Part shown: positions 21,073 to 31,499 of the stretch, piece after piece
Numbering within the stretch: position 1 is the first letter of the stretch
How the letters are laid out: every line of letters begins with the position of its first letter
NCBI GenBank assembly: GCA_934047225.1
Contig: OW203991.1
Location: 868,001 to 932,000 of the forward strand
Length of the DNA: 64,000 bases
Origin: Ypsolopha sequella
Lineage: Eukaryota > Arthropoda > Insecta > Lepidoptera > Ypsolophidae
Direction of reading: 5' to 3'
Program-made: the position numbers and the translations under genes
Notes under the pieces: model-generated
What the model was told of the DNA's origin: nothing
Database searches by the model: none
What the model saw: the letters and a program-made list of their open reading frames with translations, nothing else

Positions 21073-21646
21073 TAGGTATTACCGTTTTCAGCGCTCATCT
21101 TCATACAATATTTATTTATTTTTTTGTTTTTCATTTGTTATATTACCTTTACATATTAGATACATATACATAGATATTAATATATACTTCTCCACACATC
21201 ACTCCAAATACACTCTCCATGATAAGTTCAACCTATGTATTTTATCCTTGTATAACTACTAAAATAAGTTCTTTTCTCTAATATTAATTTATGTTTTTCG
21301 CTGTGTATTTGTAATTTGTTTTCTTAACGAATAGTTTAACAGTAATATTTTTATTTGATAGGATCATAATTTTTTGCATGCTACATAGATTAGGTTTGAC
21401 TTTCTTAAATTGTTAAATAGCCATAAAAATTATTAGTCTGTTTTTTGTCGAATTGCCCATACATAAATAGCATTTAGTCCGATGGAAGGCGCTGGAAGCC
21501 AAACCACAAGTTAATCCTCGATTAGCTTAGCTTGGTTTCTAACGTTGACCAATACTTGTATTTACCTTAAGATAGAAACTAATTATGTATTTTTGTAAAG
21601 CTTGATGTACGTTTTGAATAAAGATTATTATTATTATTATTATTAT
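21073..21646 (+). mobile_element. 3' UTR and (ATT)n tail of the truncated LINE
   Basis: AT-rich sequence from the stop to AATAAAGATTATT followed by about eight ATT units. A trinucleotide tail marks the 3' end of the element. Confidence 0.7.
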
Positions 21647-22501
21647 TAATTTTAAACAACTATTGACAAATTATGACGTGAATCCCGGGGCATTGACAAA
21701 GGTGTTTCTAAGTGACGTCACGTACCACCAAAAATGTTTGCGTCACAATGTGATTAGGGGTAACCAATTTCCATTCTGCCGAGATAACCATTTGGACCGA
21801 GAAATCAAATTTTATAGGTTAAATCATATAAAAATCCTGGCGGCCGCGGCCACTTAGCCCTCACAGCTTCCAAAAACTGGACCAGTGAAGAGAAGGTGGA
21901 CATCGCGAGTCACGATCCTTGCTTTGAAAGTAATAACAATATTAATAATAAGTTTAATAACAAACGAAAACACTGCGAAGCTTCGTGAAGACTGTTTGTC
22001 GACGGTGTAACCCAATAACGGCTAAGTCGGTCTAGCTCTCTCTGAATATAACTAAATGAGGTGGAGAGTTAAACTAAGCCACGAGAAAAATACGGAAAAT
22101 ACTTGATAATGTAAATATTTGACAATGCTTTGAAAATTGAATTCTTGTGGGGTAGTTAATCTAATGAAGCATATTATTTATTATATTCAAACAGTTAAAC
22201 AGGAATCCGTACAGGTCTTTACATATAACATTGCAGAAATTTTCTTACAGATTCATGACTTCATAATTCCTGTAATTCAATAGCTGTTTCCATTGTTTGT
22301 TTTTTGTTTGAAAGTTGATTTCAACGTTTTACATCTACGTATTGAATTTCGTTTTATTGTTACTTTGATAACCAAAATTTAATTTTCAAAAACAATTCGT
22401 CCTAAATGCCATCCATTTCCATTATAAGATTCGTAATAATTTTACACAGCTGACACTTTTAAAAATTAAAATAATGTTGTTATAAGCTTAATTTTAAGGC
22501 C
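21647..22501. other. Unassigned
   Basis: No supported gene. A 64-codon frame at 21663-21857 has no domain. Sequence near 21840 (GGCGGCCGCGGCC) is locally GC-rich. Confidence 0.4.
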
Positions 22502-22655
22502 GATTCTGAAGGCTTTAATTTTAGTTTTAGTGCTGTCACAACAACATTTTGTTTATTGCAAAATAGTCCTTAAATGCCAGGAACAGAAGCTAAATTACTT
22601 TGGAATAATTTTAGTTTTGACAGCACTAAAACTTAAATTAAAGCCTTCAGAATCA
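22502..22655. repeat. Palindromic MITE, about 154 bp
   Basis: Left GATTCTGAAGGCTTTAATTT and right AAATTAAAGCCTTCAGAATC are inverted copies. The pairing continues through TTTTAGTGCTGTCA / TGACAGCACTAAAA, giving arms of about 40 bp around an AT-rich centre. Confidence 0.85.
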
Positions 22656-22691
22656 ACTACAATATCCCATTCATACACAAAAGAAATTACA

Positions 22692-22823
22692 TAATTTAGA
22701 GAAATAAATAAAATAATCAACTTTTACGACCTTAACAGCTTTAAAAGCAAAAATAAAGTCTCAGAATGGTTACAAAGTATGTCCTACGATGACACGGAAA
22801 AACTAATCTCTGTGGTAAATTAG
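22692..22823 (+). pseudogene. LINE ORF2 C-terminus, another truncated copy
   Basis: The frame reads NFYDLNSFKSKNKVSEWLQS then MSYDDTEKLISVVN before its stop at 22821. It aligns with the closing residues of the intact ORF2 (HLNNFECKKTLTNWL...SYDETESLL). It is preceded within 40 bp by the MITE at 22502-22655, which may have landed in this copy. A 3' UTR probably runs to about 22990. Confidence 0.78.
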
Positions 22824-23620
22824 ATGTTGTAAGATTAGTTTAAGTAGATAGTTTATCTAATTTAATTTTAAGGTTTTGTCTGAAATATTTAATTAATTGT
22901 TAAGTATACAAATTGTTATCTTTAATCTGACCTATTTATATTCTGACAAATTTTTAATGCCTAAAGTGCAGGCTACTTTCGTAGTTTAGTTTAGGCAATA
23001 ACCTTTCACTAGACGTAAGATGTTATTTTGAATGTACTACTCCTAAGTTCCTTTACACAAACAAATAAATATATTATAATGTGTGCATGTTATGTTAGCG
23101 AAGATCAGTGCAAGCTGTTCTTGCAAAGTATTAGTTGATAACATTTTATACAAATCTGCGCTTTGTTGCCCTGGTATAAGAACTCTTGCATAAATACAAT
23201 TTAAATTTGTAATTGGTTTTAGTTTCGAACTGGTTTTCATTTTATCTTGGCGTGATAGCAGAAACTAATCATACATTTTAAAAATATGTCATTCTGTCTC
23301 CTTTACAACGTAAGCTTTGTTTTTGTTAATTGTTATTTCTTTATTTTTATTTTTTATTAAGCTTATGAAGTGTTGTTTATTTAAGTAGTTAAGACGAACG
23401 GGGTGCACGGATAAACCCCCACAGGTTTTTGTTGCACTCTTGTATTGTAGTATAGTATTTTTGTAATACAAATTTATAAATAAGTAAAAAAAAAAATAGA
23501 ATACAGATTTCCATCTGCTCCGATCTTTACACATCTTTAGCCTCGTTCACATCAATCAATCTGTTTGTTACAAGCTCTTCTACTCCGGGTAGTTTTGATA
23601 TTGCCATTCTTCAGTGTGTC
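22824..23620. other. LINE 3' UTR remnant, then unassigned sequence
   Basis: AT-rich; the first part is presumably the 3' UTR of the LINE fragment upstream. Frames of 65-81 codons on the minus strand (23043-23534) lack domains. Confidence 0.4.
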
Positions 23621-23669
23621 GCCAATTTCTAGGGCCTCGGCCTAGAACTGTACCTTCTACTTGCGAATC
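23621..23669 (+). repeat. Solitary diverged unit of the 49-bp minisatellite
   Basis: ATTTCTAGGGCCTCGGCC, then GAACTGTACCTTCTACTTGC, match the consensus 49-bp unit at 4060-5635 over its full length with a handful of changes. The TGTACCTT variant is the one found at the right edge of that array. Confidence 0.7.
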
Positions 23670-24026
23670 AATTATAACATTACCTGTAACATTAAATTCC
23701 TCGAAGCGGCTGTCCGTTATTATCACATGTTTCCACACTGTGCTGTTATTGTTATATCGAACATATATATGTTGTGTAGGGCAGATTGATTATCTATGTA
23801 TATATTTAACCCTTAACTCCTTACCCCCTATTTTTGTCACATAACCACCTACCTGCGGTTATAGAGACCGGTTATCAGATGTCAAAACTAGTGAAAAGAA
23901 ATATTATTTTAATACATGTACGTATTTTAAGATCTATATCGTTTAATTAAAAACAATAAAATACAATGTTACTTAAATAATTTAGTAACAGTAAACACTT
24001 ATAGAATTAAATGTGACTTGAGGATA
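23670..24026. other. Unassigned AT-rich stretch
   Basis: No gene or structured repeat recognised. Confidence 0.4.
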
Positions 24027-24102
24027 ATTCATGATTTATATAAAAATGGTCGGCTTTCCCGATCATAACACGTATTGAGGTGAGCCATTTTTATATAAAT
24101 AA
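24027..24102. repeat. Short inverted repeat
   Basis: TTTATATAAAAATGG and CCATTTTTATATAAA face each other across about 35 bp. Possibly the ends of a tiny MITE. Confidence 0.55.
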
Positions 24103-24346
24103 AACAGTAAACACAAAACAAAAATCAACCCATGAGATTTTCATAGAGGAAATGCCGACTCGCGACCTTTTCTTGATCATCTGCAGAGCATTCGCGCACG
24201 TATACACCTGACGAGTGCTTGCAAATTGTTGCAAGGAATCGATGAAAAGGTACATAGACGCACAGATATCTACGGCATACGTTGGCCAAATAAATTGAAA
24301 AACAAAATCCGTTGCAGTCTCTGAGACCGGTGGTAGGTGGTAAAGG

Positions 24347-24437
24347 GTTAATAAAGTTGTTGTCGTCCACCATTGCGTGCTCCATGCCAGGCCGCACAGG
24401 AAACACACGAATGGTGGACGACAACAACTTTATTAAA
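24347..24437. repeat. Hairpin with 25-bp near-perfect arms
   Basis: AATAAAGTTGTTGTCGTCCA plus CCATT pairs with its exact reverse complement AATGG plus TGGACGACAACAACTTTATT, around a loop of about 35 bp. It is either a small foldback or a recent inverted duplication. Confidence 0.8.
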
Positions 24438-24504
24438 TATATTCAGTTGCCCTACAGATAATCAATCTACCCTATACAACATATATAATAATCACTACTC
24501 CACT

Positions 24505-24692
24505 GGAAATGTCGCGGGTTCAAATCACGTAGGGGCACATGTGTGTTCGGTCTGCTTCGGAAAGCCCGTCCCGCTTGGGTGTTATAATCATCGGTGAAAC
24601 GCAGACGTACGAGTGTGGACTGTTAATTGCATTTCACTCAGAAATACATTCGACACCCCCTCAGAGGTTCATGGCGTAACGATGTATTTATT
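24505..24692 (+). repeat. tRNA-derived SINE, truncated head
   Basis: B box in GTCGCGGGTTCAAATCACGT, then body motifs CATCGGTGAAACGCAGACGT, GAGTGTGGACTG, and CGACACCCCCTCAGAGG, ending in GTAACGATGTATTTATT. The A box is not clear because the head is cut. Confidence 0.75.
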
Positions 24693-25573
24693 AATGAACA
24701 TGTTTATTTAAAAGTGAAGCGAACAGTCTTTGAAAATATGTAGAAAGTTAACAAAATCGGAAGCCTGAAATTCAACTGTATTTGTTTTGGTTACAGCTTG
24801 CCACCTTCAGTAGCAGCTTGTTTACAGAACAAATTAATGTTAAACCTTTTCATTCTATGGATTCGGTCCCTTGAGCTCCGAGTGACGCGAGAAGGAAACT
24901 CCCTTTTGGTGAATTACACTCAAAGTGTCATCACGCCCTTTACGCCCTTTGCACACTCACCGACGCGCGACGCCGCGAATCGCGGTAATGAAACTGCGAT
25001 AAATTCTGTCTCAGTATATGAAAACTTAACGCGTATGTGGGCGTCATTTTTGGGGCCCAAATACCACCCTTAGGACTGATTTTAGTAGAAAACTGAGTAC
25101 ATTTTATCATGAAATATTAAGTTCAAAGTCAACCCTCTTTTTTGTAACAGATCCCTCGAAGTCCTTTGCTGCCAAAATTACCTCGGTGAACCCCCTTCAG
25201 CTGTAAGCTATACTCCTTTGCTTCTCACTCTGTGTATTTTAGCGTTTCGTCATTAACTTGCTACATTTTCGCGTTTCGCGGCGACAGTGTGCAGCATGTG
25301 TGCAGCCACCTGAGACAGTACTCGTCAATACGAACAACTTTTGTCACGGAGACAATTGTAAAATCGCAAAAAAAATAAGCTATACCCATATAAAAAAGGT
25401 GCTTAAGGTGGATGCGACTAGTGTGGTTCCAAACACACAACTTAGATTGTTTTTCTTATTTTTTATATATGTCTGGACGTTTGAGGTCTGAAGATTGGGG
25501 TTTGAGGGTTAAGGCTGTATGGTGTATGGTGGAGGATTCCCTCGGTGACGGGAGGGATCCCAGAGAAAATGTT
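24693..25573. other. Unassigned
   Basis: A 91-codon frame (24798-25073) covers a moderately GC-rich patch with CGACGCGCGACGCCGCG but has no domain or homologue that I recognise. It might be an exon or decayed repeat. Everything else is featureless. Confidence 0.35.
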
Positions 25574-25970
25574 TGGTATAGCTCAGTTGGTAGAACGTCG
25601 GATATAAAGTATTAAATAGATATAAGTGGCAGTAGGTCAGGGATAGAACGCTAGCCGTTCAATCTTGAGATCCAGGTTCGATCCCCGGTCGGGCATGCAC
25701 CAATTTATGTGCATGTTTGTTCTTACTTACCACTTGTTGAACGGTGAAGGAAAACATTGTGAGGAAACCTGCATGCCCTAAAAAGCGTGGATTTGTGCTG
25801 AAAGTACGGCGATATGGCTCACCACTTACCACGTTGGGAGGTAATAATCGTCGGAGAAACGCGTGTGAACCGAGAGTGGACTGTAACTTTCATTTCATAG
25901 TTCAAACTCGGAACACCTCTACCACCCCCTCGTAGATTCATGTCGTGACGATATATTTATTTTATTTTCA
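25574..25970 (+). repeat. tRNA-derived SINE, near full-length
   Basis: A box in GGTATAGCTCAGTTGGTAGA at 25574 and B box AGGTTCGATCCCC at about 25673. The body shows GGTGAAGGAAAACATTGTGA, AACCTGCATGCCCTAAAAAG, and GGCTCACCACTTACCACG, and the tail is CGTGACGATATATTTATTTT. The gap between A and B boxes is longer than in a tRNA, because 30-40 bp with a second AGAACG motif are duplicated or inserted. It is the reference copy for the SINE pieces at 29527 (minus) and 55525. Confidence 0.85.
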
Positions 25971-25983
25971 TAAATAGATAATA

Positions 25984-26130
25984 ATATGGTTAATGGCATT
26001 AGGCAACCACAGTTTTATGTCGATTCGGCTCTCATAGCAAAATTGTATTATATATTGTATGTTGTATAATATTTGTATTGTGTTATTTGTAAATAATCCT
26101 GTGCAATAAGTTTGAAGTGTGTCTAAAAAT
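25984..26130 (+). repeat. Partial copy of the TGGCATTAGGC MITE family
   Basis: TTAATGGCATTAGGCAACCA and the following sequence resemble the left part of 8409-8590 and 42358-42420. A matching right end is not found, so the copy is partial. Confidence 0.45.
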
Positions 26131-26527
26131 ACAATATAAGTTTCACGTTTGAGAATGGGACCCGTCACATGTAAAATCATTTTTAGCGACCAAAAATTAT
26201 GCCTGCATTCAATAATATTTCACGAATATAAATCGTCCAAATCGTTCAAAATTGTGACCCATAATATTTATGTTTGGAAATGTGCCATGCTCTGGAGGAA
26301 AGTCTGTTGACTGGTCGTTCAGTCCAGGAGTAACTTAAGGGGCAGGTAGTCGTCAACGATCTTGAGTTGACCTGAATCGCTACAAATATCCTCAAAAACT
26401 ATATTGAAATAACGTTCATATAAGCGCGCATTGCACTTCGACGTCGCTGGGTTTCCAGATAGCGCAAAATAGGAAAAAACTTTCCAATGTAACAAAATTT
26501 CTTAAAACCAATTTCGCGACCTATAAC
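26131..26527. other. Unassigned, possibly upstream LINE remnant
   Basis: Lies just before a LINE ORF2 C-terminus. It may include decayed coding sequence of that element, but no RT motif is visible. Confidence 0.4.
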
Positions 26528-26683
26528 TTGTCAGCCACAGACTTACAACGTTTTGCGCGTCATGTACAATAACGCCTTCAGGTTGTTGATGAGGCTGCTG
26601 CGGTTCTCTAGTGCATCGACAATGTTTGCGGAGGCGCACATCGCTGAATTTTTTGCGATCATGCGCAAACGAATCACGTCGAT
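26528..26683 (+). pseudogene. LINE ORF2 C-terminal segment upstream of the 44-bp array
   Basis: The frame LRVMYNNAFRLLMRLLRFSS, then STMFAEAHIAEFFAIMRKRI matches the C-terminal region of a LINE family that also appears at 45999-46190 (RVQYNNAFRMLLRLP...GMFAEARTDDFYAIMRKK). The frame runs directly into the first unit of the minisatellite at codons for TSGSDSDILRTL. The residual end of the ORF appears after the array at about 28605-28651. Confidence 0.8.
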
Positions 26684-28615
26684 TATCCACAAAACTAGCG
26701 GCAGTGACAGCGACATCCTGAGGACATTATCCACAGAACTAGCGGCAGTGACAGCGACATCCTGAGGACATTATCCACAGAACTAGCGGCAGTGACAGCG
26801 ACATCCTGAGGACATTATTCACAGAACTAGCGGCAGTGACAGCGACATCCTGAGGACATTATTCACAGAACTAGCGGCAGTGACAGCGACATCCTGAGGA
26901 CATTATTCATAGAGCTAGCGGCAGTGACAGCGACATCCTGAGGACATTATCCACAGAACTAGCGGCAGTGACAGCGACATCCTGAGGACATTATTCACAG
27001 AACTAGCGGCAGTGACAACGACATCCTGAGGACATTATCCACAGAACTAGCGGCAGTGACAGCGACATCCTGAGGACATTATCCACAGAACTAGCGGCAG
27101 TGACAGCGACATCCTGAGGACATTATTCACAGAACTAGCGGCAGTGACAGCGACATCCTGAGGACATTATTCACAGAACTAGCGGCAGTGACAGCGACAT
27201 CCTGAGGACATTATTCACTGAACTAGCGGCAGTGACAGCGACATCCTGAGGAAATTATTCACAGAACTAGCGGCAGTGACAGCGACATCCTGAGGACATT
27301 ATTCATAGAACTAGCGGCAGTGACAGCGACATCCTGAGGACATTATCCACAGAACTAGCGGCAGTGACAGCGACATCCTGAGGACATTATTCACAGAACT
27401 AGCGGCAGTGACAACGACATCCTGAGGACATTATCCACAGAACTAGCGGCAGTGACAGCGACATCCTGAGGACATTATCCACAGAACTAGCGGCAGTGAC
27501 AGCGACATCCTGAGGACATTATTCACAGAACTAGCGGCAGTGACAGCGACATCCTGAGGACATTATTCACAGAACTAGCGGCAGTGACAGCGACATCCTG
27601 AGGACATTATTCACAGAACTAGCGGCAGTGACAGCGACATCCTGAGGACATTATTCACAGAACTAGCGGCAGTGACAGCGACATCCTGAGGACATTATCC
27701 ACAGAACTAGCGGCAGTGACAGCGACATCCTGAGGACATTATTCACAGAACTAGCGGCAGTGACAACGACATCCTGAGGACATTATCCACAGAACTAGCG
27801 GCAGTGACAGCGACATCCTGAGGACATTATCCACAGAACTAGCGGCAGTGACAGCGACATCCTGAGGACATTATTCACAGAACTAGCGGCAGTGACAGCG
27901 ACATCCTGAGGACATTATTCACAGAACTAGCGGCAGTGACAGCGACATCCTGAGGACATTATTCACAGAACTAGCGGCAGTGACAGCGACATCCTGAGGA
28001 CATTATTCACAGAACTAGCGGCAGTGACAGCGACATCCTGAGGACATTATTCACTGAACTAGCGGCAGTGACAGCGACATCCTGAGGACATTATTCACAG
28101 AACTAGCGGCAGTGACAGCGACATCCTGAGGACATTATTCACAGAACTAGCGGCAGTGACAGCGACATCCTGAGGACATTATTCACAGAACTAGCGGCAG
28201 TGACAGCGACATCCTGAGGATATTATTCACAGAACTAGCGGCAGTGACAGCGACATCCTGAGGACATTATTCACTGAACTAGCGGCAGTGACAGCGACAT
28301 CCTGAGGACATTATTCACAGAACTAGCGGCAGTGACAGCGACATCCTGAGGACATTATTCACTGAACTAGCGGCAGTGACAGCGACATCCTGAGGACATT
28401 ATTCACAGAACTAGCGGCAGTGACAGCGACATCCTGAGGACATTATTCACAGAACTAGCGGCAGTGACAGCGACATCCTGAAGACATTATTCACAGAACT
28501 AGCGGCAGTGACAGCGACATCCTGAGGACATTATCCACAGAACTAGCGGCAGTGACAGCGACATCCTGAGGACATTATTCACAGAACTAGCGGCAGTGAC
28601 AGCGACATCCTTAGA
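26683..28615. repeat. 44-bp minisatellite, about 44 units, inside a LINE ORF end
   Basis: Exact period 44: ACTAGCGGCAGTGACAGCGA plus CATCCTGAGGACATTATYCACAGA. Units differ mainly by CCACAG/TCACAG, ACAACGAC, CACTGAAC and CATAGA variants. The ACAACGAC unit recurs at 27015, 27411 and 27763, which is 9 and 8 units apart with similar neighbours, so blocks of units were duplicated. The unit sequence equals LINE codons at the array's left edge. Confidence 0.97.
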
Positions 28616-28851
28616 AAATTTTCTTGTAAGTTTGACAATCCTATGCTATAGCGTTGAGTTGTCAAAGATTGCTTACCGAATAAAAATGGAACCAGTGTTC
28701 TTTTATAATACTGAAAATAATTTGATGGAATCTTGTCATTAATTATCTTGTGTCTTGTCTATTTTAATGAATGTGATTTAATGTGTGTTTCTAATTAACT
28801 ATCGGTCTTTGTTATCTAAATAAAGAACATTTTCATTTTTTTTTTATTCCC
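28616..28851 (+). mobile_element. LINE ORF end and 3' UTR after the 44-bp array
   Basis: The last unit reads on through DILRKFSCKFDNPML to a stop at 28649, as expected for the end of this LINE ORF. About 170 bp of UTR follow, with AATAAA at 28819 and a T-rich end. A second copy of the family ends at 46325. Confidence 0.7.
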
Positions 28852-29526
28852 GACATTTTTCCAACACCACAGTCCTAAATAGCAACTCAAATGAATACGC
28901 AAAGTTAGTATTCTCATGTATTCTTTCGCCAGCTTCCTTTACCCTTACAGGCTAAAGAAACCCACCGTGAAAAGGAATTTCGCAGAGGAACCTTATCTTT
29001 ACACAATATCTCGTCCCACGTAGGAGTCTCGGTTCTATTTTTCCTAAGAAGCGTCGAATATTCACCCGCAGCATGCAGCAGGGTGAATGAAGCTGCCCTC
29101 AAAGAACTGGCGAGCCCTCTTTGTGTAGAGTTAATGATTTTTTTGATGGAGTCCCGCCGTTCGTCGGGTGTAGAGCCCTTAATGAAAATGAGGATGCTCC
29201 TCTTAATGATATTTCCTTTCTTTTTGCGGGAAGTGCACTGCTGTGACATTAATTCGTTGTTTTAGGTACTTTTTACGAGTCTGTTTTGTGAGGACATTGA
29301 CAACGAGATTGACTGATTCGTTTTTGATGCAGTTTTAATTGACAGTGAAATTAATGGATTTGTAATGGTTTTTGTTTATAAGTCAACAACTGATGATGGC
29401 AAATAGGAATATTATGATATGGAAGGTAAAATTTTACTAAACTCTCAGTGAATCACGCTAAAGACAAGAAAAAGAAAATATTAATTGCCTTTTGTATACT
29501 TTTAATAAAAAAAAAAAACAAAACAT
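28852..29526. other. Unassigned; 111-codon minus-strand frame of unknown nature
   Basis: The frame 29249-28914 (minus) begins MSQQCTSRKKKGNIIKRSIL and is basic, ending in SLACKGKGSWRKNT. I recognise no family, see no signal or splice support, and cannot say it is a gene. It is the best non-TE frame in this part of the window. The remainder is AT-rich. Confidence 0.3.
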
Positions 29527-29840
29527 GTCTTCATGACCTGTAGGTAATACTCGAGGGGGTGTCAAGGGTGTTTCCAAGTGTTAACAGAACAGTAAACACT
29601 CGGGACACCCTCTGGTCTCTATTCATCGACGATTTTAACGTCCCGTGATAGGATGCTTTGGACACAAATACACGCTTTTAGGGCATTTTTTTTCCTTCAC
29701 ATCGTTCAGCAAGTGGTACATAAGTAAGTAAATTCCAAAAAAGTCCATTGGTGTATGCTCGCCCGGCAGGACTCGAACAGGGGTCTCAAGATCACGAAGT
29801 CGCTGTCCTACCGCGATGAAGCTACTGTGTCGTTGCTGCT
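29527..29840 (-). repeat. tRNA-derived SINE, minus strand
   Basis: The reverse complement contains the B-box region CTTGAGACCCCTGTTCGAGT, GGCGAGCATACACC, CAAGTGGTA.. / GCTGAACGATGTGAAGG, TGCCCTAAAAGCGTGTATTT, and a CGTCGATGAATAGAG...CACCCTC body. It is the same family as 25574-25970, diverged. Confidence 0.75.
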
Positions 29841-30327
29841 CATATCTTTTACTATTATTGTTATTATAAATTTAAAAAAACAACAACTGTAATGAAGGCG
29901 AAGCTACAGACTAAAGGTCAGTTTAGGTAACTAGCCTCTACTTAATTCAATTCTTACTAAAATTGTGTGTTGCCAAATACACCGGAATAACTATATAGTT
30001 GTTTAGTATTTAGGTAACTAGGCCTGTGATAGTACTACGCGGTTGAATCAGTATTTACTCTGGTTGAACGATATGGTTGATAGTGTATGGCGGGTATATA
30101 AAGCCTTGCAGACCTAGGCTTCGACACACAACAAGGTAGGCGGCAGCGGGGCAGAAGTGGAGCGCGATGATGGCGCGGCTTGAGCAGGCAAAAAACAATG
30201 GTAGTTATGACACATATCACACAGAAAGCGCGGCGTGACACGCAGTTTGACACTATTGTAATTTGCCCGCTCACGCTGTTTAAGTATGTTGTATTTTTAC
30301 CCGATTAAGACTCGGATTATATACTCA
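29841..30327. other. Unassigned
   Basis: A 79-codon minus-strand frame (30274-30035) has no domain. A TATA-like GGCGGGTATATAAAGCC lies at about 30089-30105, but no gene is attached to it. Confidence 0.35.
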
Positions 30328-31345
30328 CTAGCTTTTGCCCGCGGCTTCGCCCGCGCAGATTTAGTTTTTGTGTAGTAATTTTTATAGAACGTATTTAAAT
30401 CTGGTTTGCAGTGTTATTGGTGCAATTATTTGATCTCCAGGTAAAGTATTTTGGCGGGGCCTATTACCTATTCGTTTTTTTTTAATTCATACTTAAAGTA
30501 CCTCTTTATATACTACATTAGAAGTTCTGCCCTCAGCTGTTAACACGACCAGGCTGCTAGGTGAGCTCACTCTCGAGCAGGCTACGTAAAACTGGCCGTG
30601 CAAAAAGCAGTCCCCCCCTAAGATTAATTCCTGCTGTTTTCAGTGACTGACCCTGAGACTGATTAATCGTCATTGCGAAAAGGAGAAAATGGAACCCTAA
30701 TAGGATCACTTGTGTGGCTGTCTGTCTGTCCGTCTGTTACAGCCGATTTGCTCTGGCACACATGCTTTCAAGAATTTTCATGTCCACTATATTAAATGTC
30801 AAAATCGATGCCATTTTCGTAATTAACGTCCAAGAAAACCATAAAAACGACACCCATATTGATATTTACACATTGCAAAATATCAACCCCATCGCACCCC
30901 AACAGGAAATGATGTTATTTCACGTTCATTACGTTGGATTTAGAAATTGTTGTTGTTTTCGTAATCAGCGACCCGATAAACCATACAAATGATACCCATG
31001 TTGGTTTTCAGAATTTGTCACCCCATTTCCCATTTAAGGGGTTGAATTCTGAAAAAAACTGAAAAACGTGTTTACTCATTTATATATAGGAGTACTCCTG
31101 TGAAGCCTCGAATAAAATAGTCTAACTAATCTTGTTTCCCCATACAAACTTTGGACCCCCGTTTCACCCCCTTAGGGGTAGAATTTCGAAAAATCCTTTC
31201 TTATTCCTTGTTTACATTACAAAAGGAAGCTCTGTGCAAAATTTCAGCTTTCTAGGTCGAAGGGTTTGGGCTGTGCGTTGATGAGTCAGTGAATGAATCA
31301 GTGAGTCAGTCAGGACTTCTCTTTTTATATATATGATGATGATAA
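30328..31345 (-). mobile_element. Helitron-like element with helicase remnant
   Basis: On the minus strand the element starts near 31345 with AAAAAGAGAAGTCCTGACTG and carries about 600 bp of non-coding sequence. It then includes the C-terminus of a Pif1-type helicase (30711-30493) and ends near 30328 with GCGGGCGAAGCCGCGGGC followed by AAAAGCTAGT. A small GC-rich hairpin just before a terminal CTAGT is the Helitron-type 3' signature. Large parts of RepHel are missing, so it is non-autonomous. The left boundary is approximate. Confidence 0.7.
30493..30711 (-). pseudogene. Helitron Pif1-like helicase, C-terminal fragment
   Basis: About 73 codons of the minus strand in one frame: FAMTINQSQGQSLKTAGINL, then FLHGQFYVACSRVSSPSSLV and VLTAEGRTSNVVYKEVL before a stop at 30493. 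INxSQGQ and QFYVACSRV are the last conserved helicase motifs of Helitron RepHel proteins. The Rep (HUH) domain and the ATP-binding Walker motifs are absent, so no activity is possible. The reading frame through the conserved block has no stop. Confidence 0.9.
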
Positions 31346-31499
31346 CGGTTGTAAATTTTGTGTGTATTTGATTTTGGTAAATGTTTTAGGTTCAAGTCAA
31401 AGATTAATGTACGGAATAAGTAACAAAATTAAAAATTTAGGCAAATATGAATAAATAAGGATATTATCAGCGAACAGCGCAAATTGGGAGTTCAGGCGA

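Noticed and set aside
25574..25690. A functional tRNA gene
   Set aside because: A and B boxes are present but too far apart, no cloverleaf closes, and the sequence continues into a SINE body. The same holds for 2795, 34471, 37174 and 54505.
28914..29249. 111-codon minus-strand basic frame as a host gene
   Set aside because: No recognised family, no splice or signal evidence, and frames of this length are expected by chance in 64 kb; kept only as an unassigned note.
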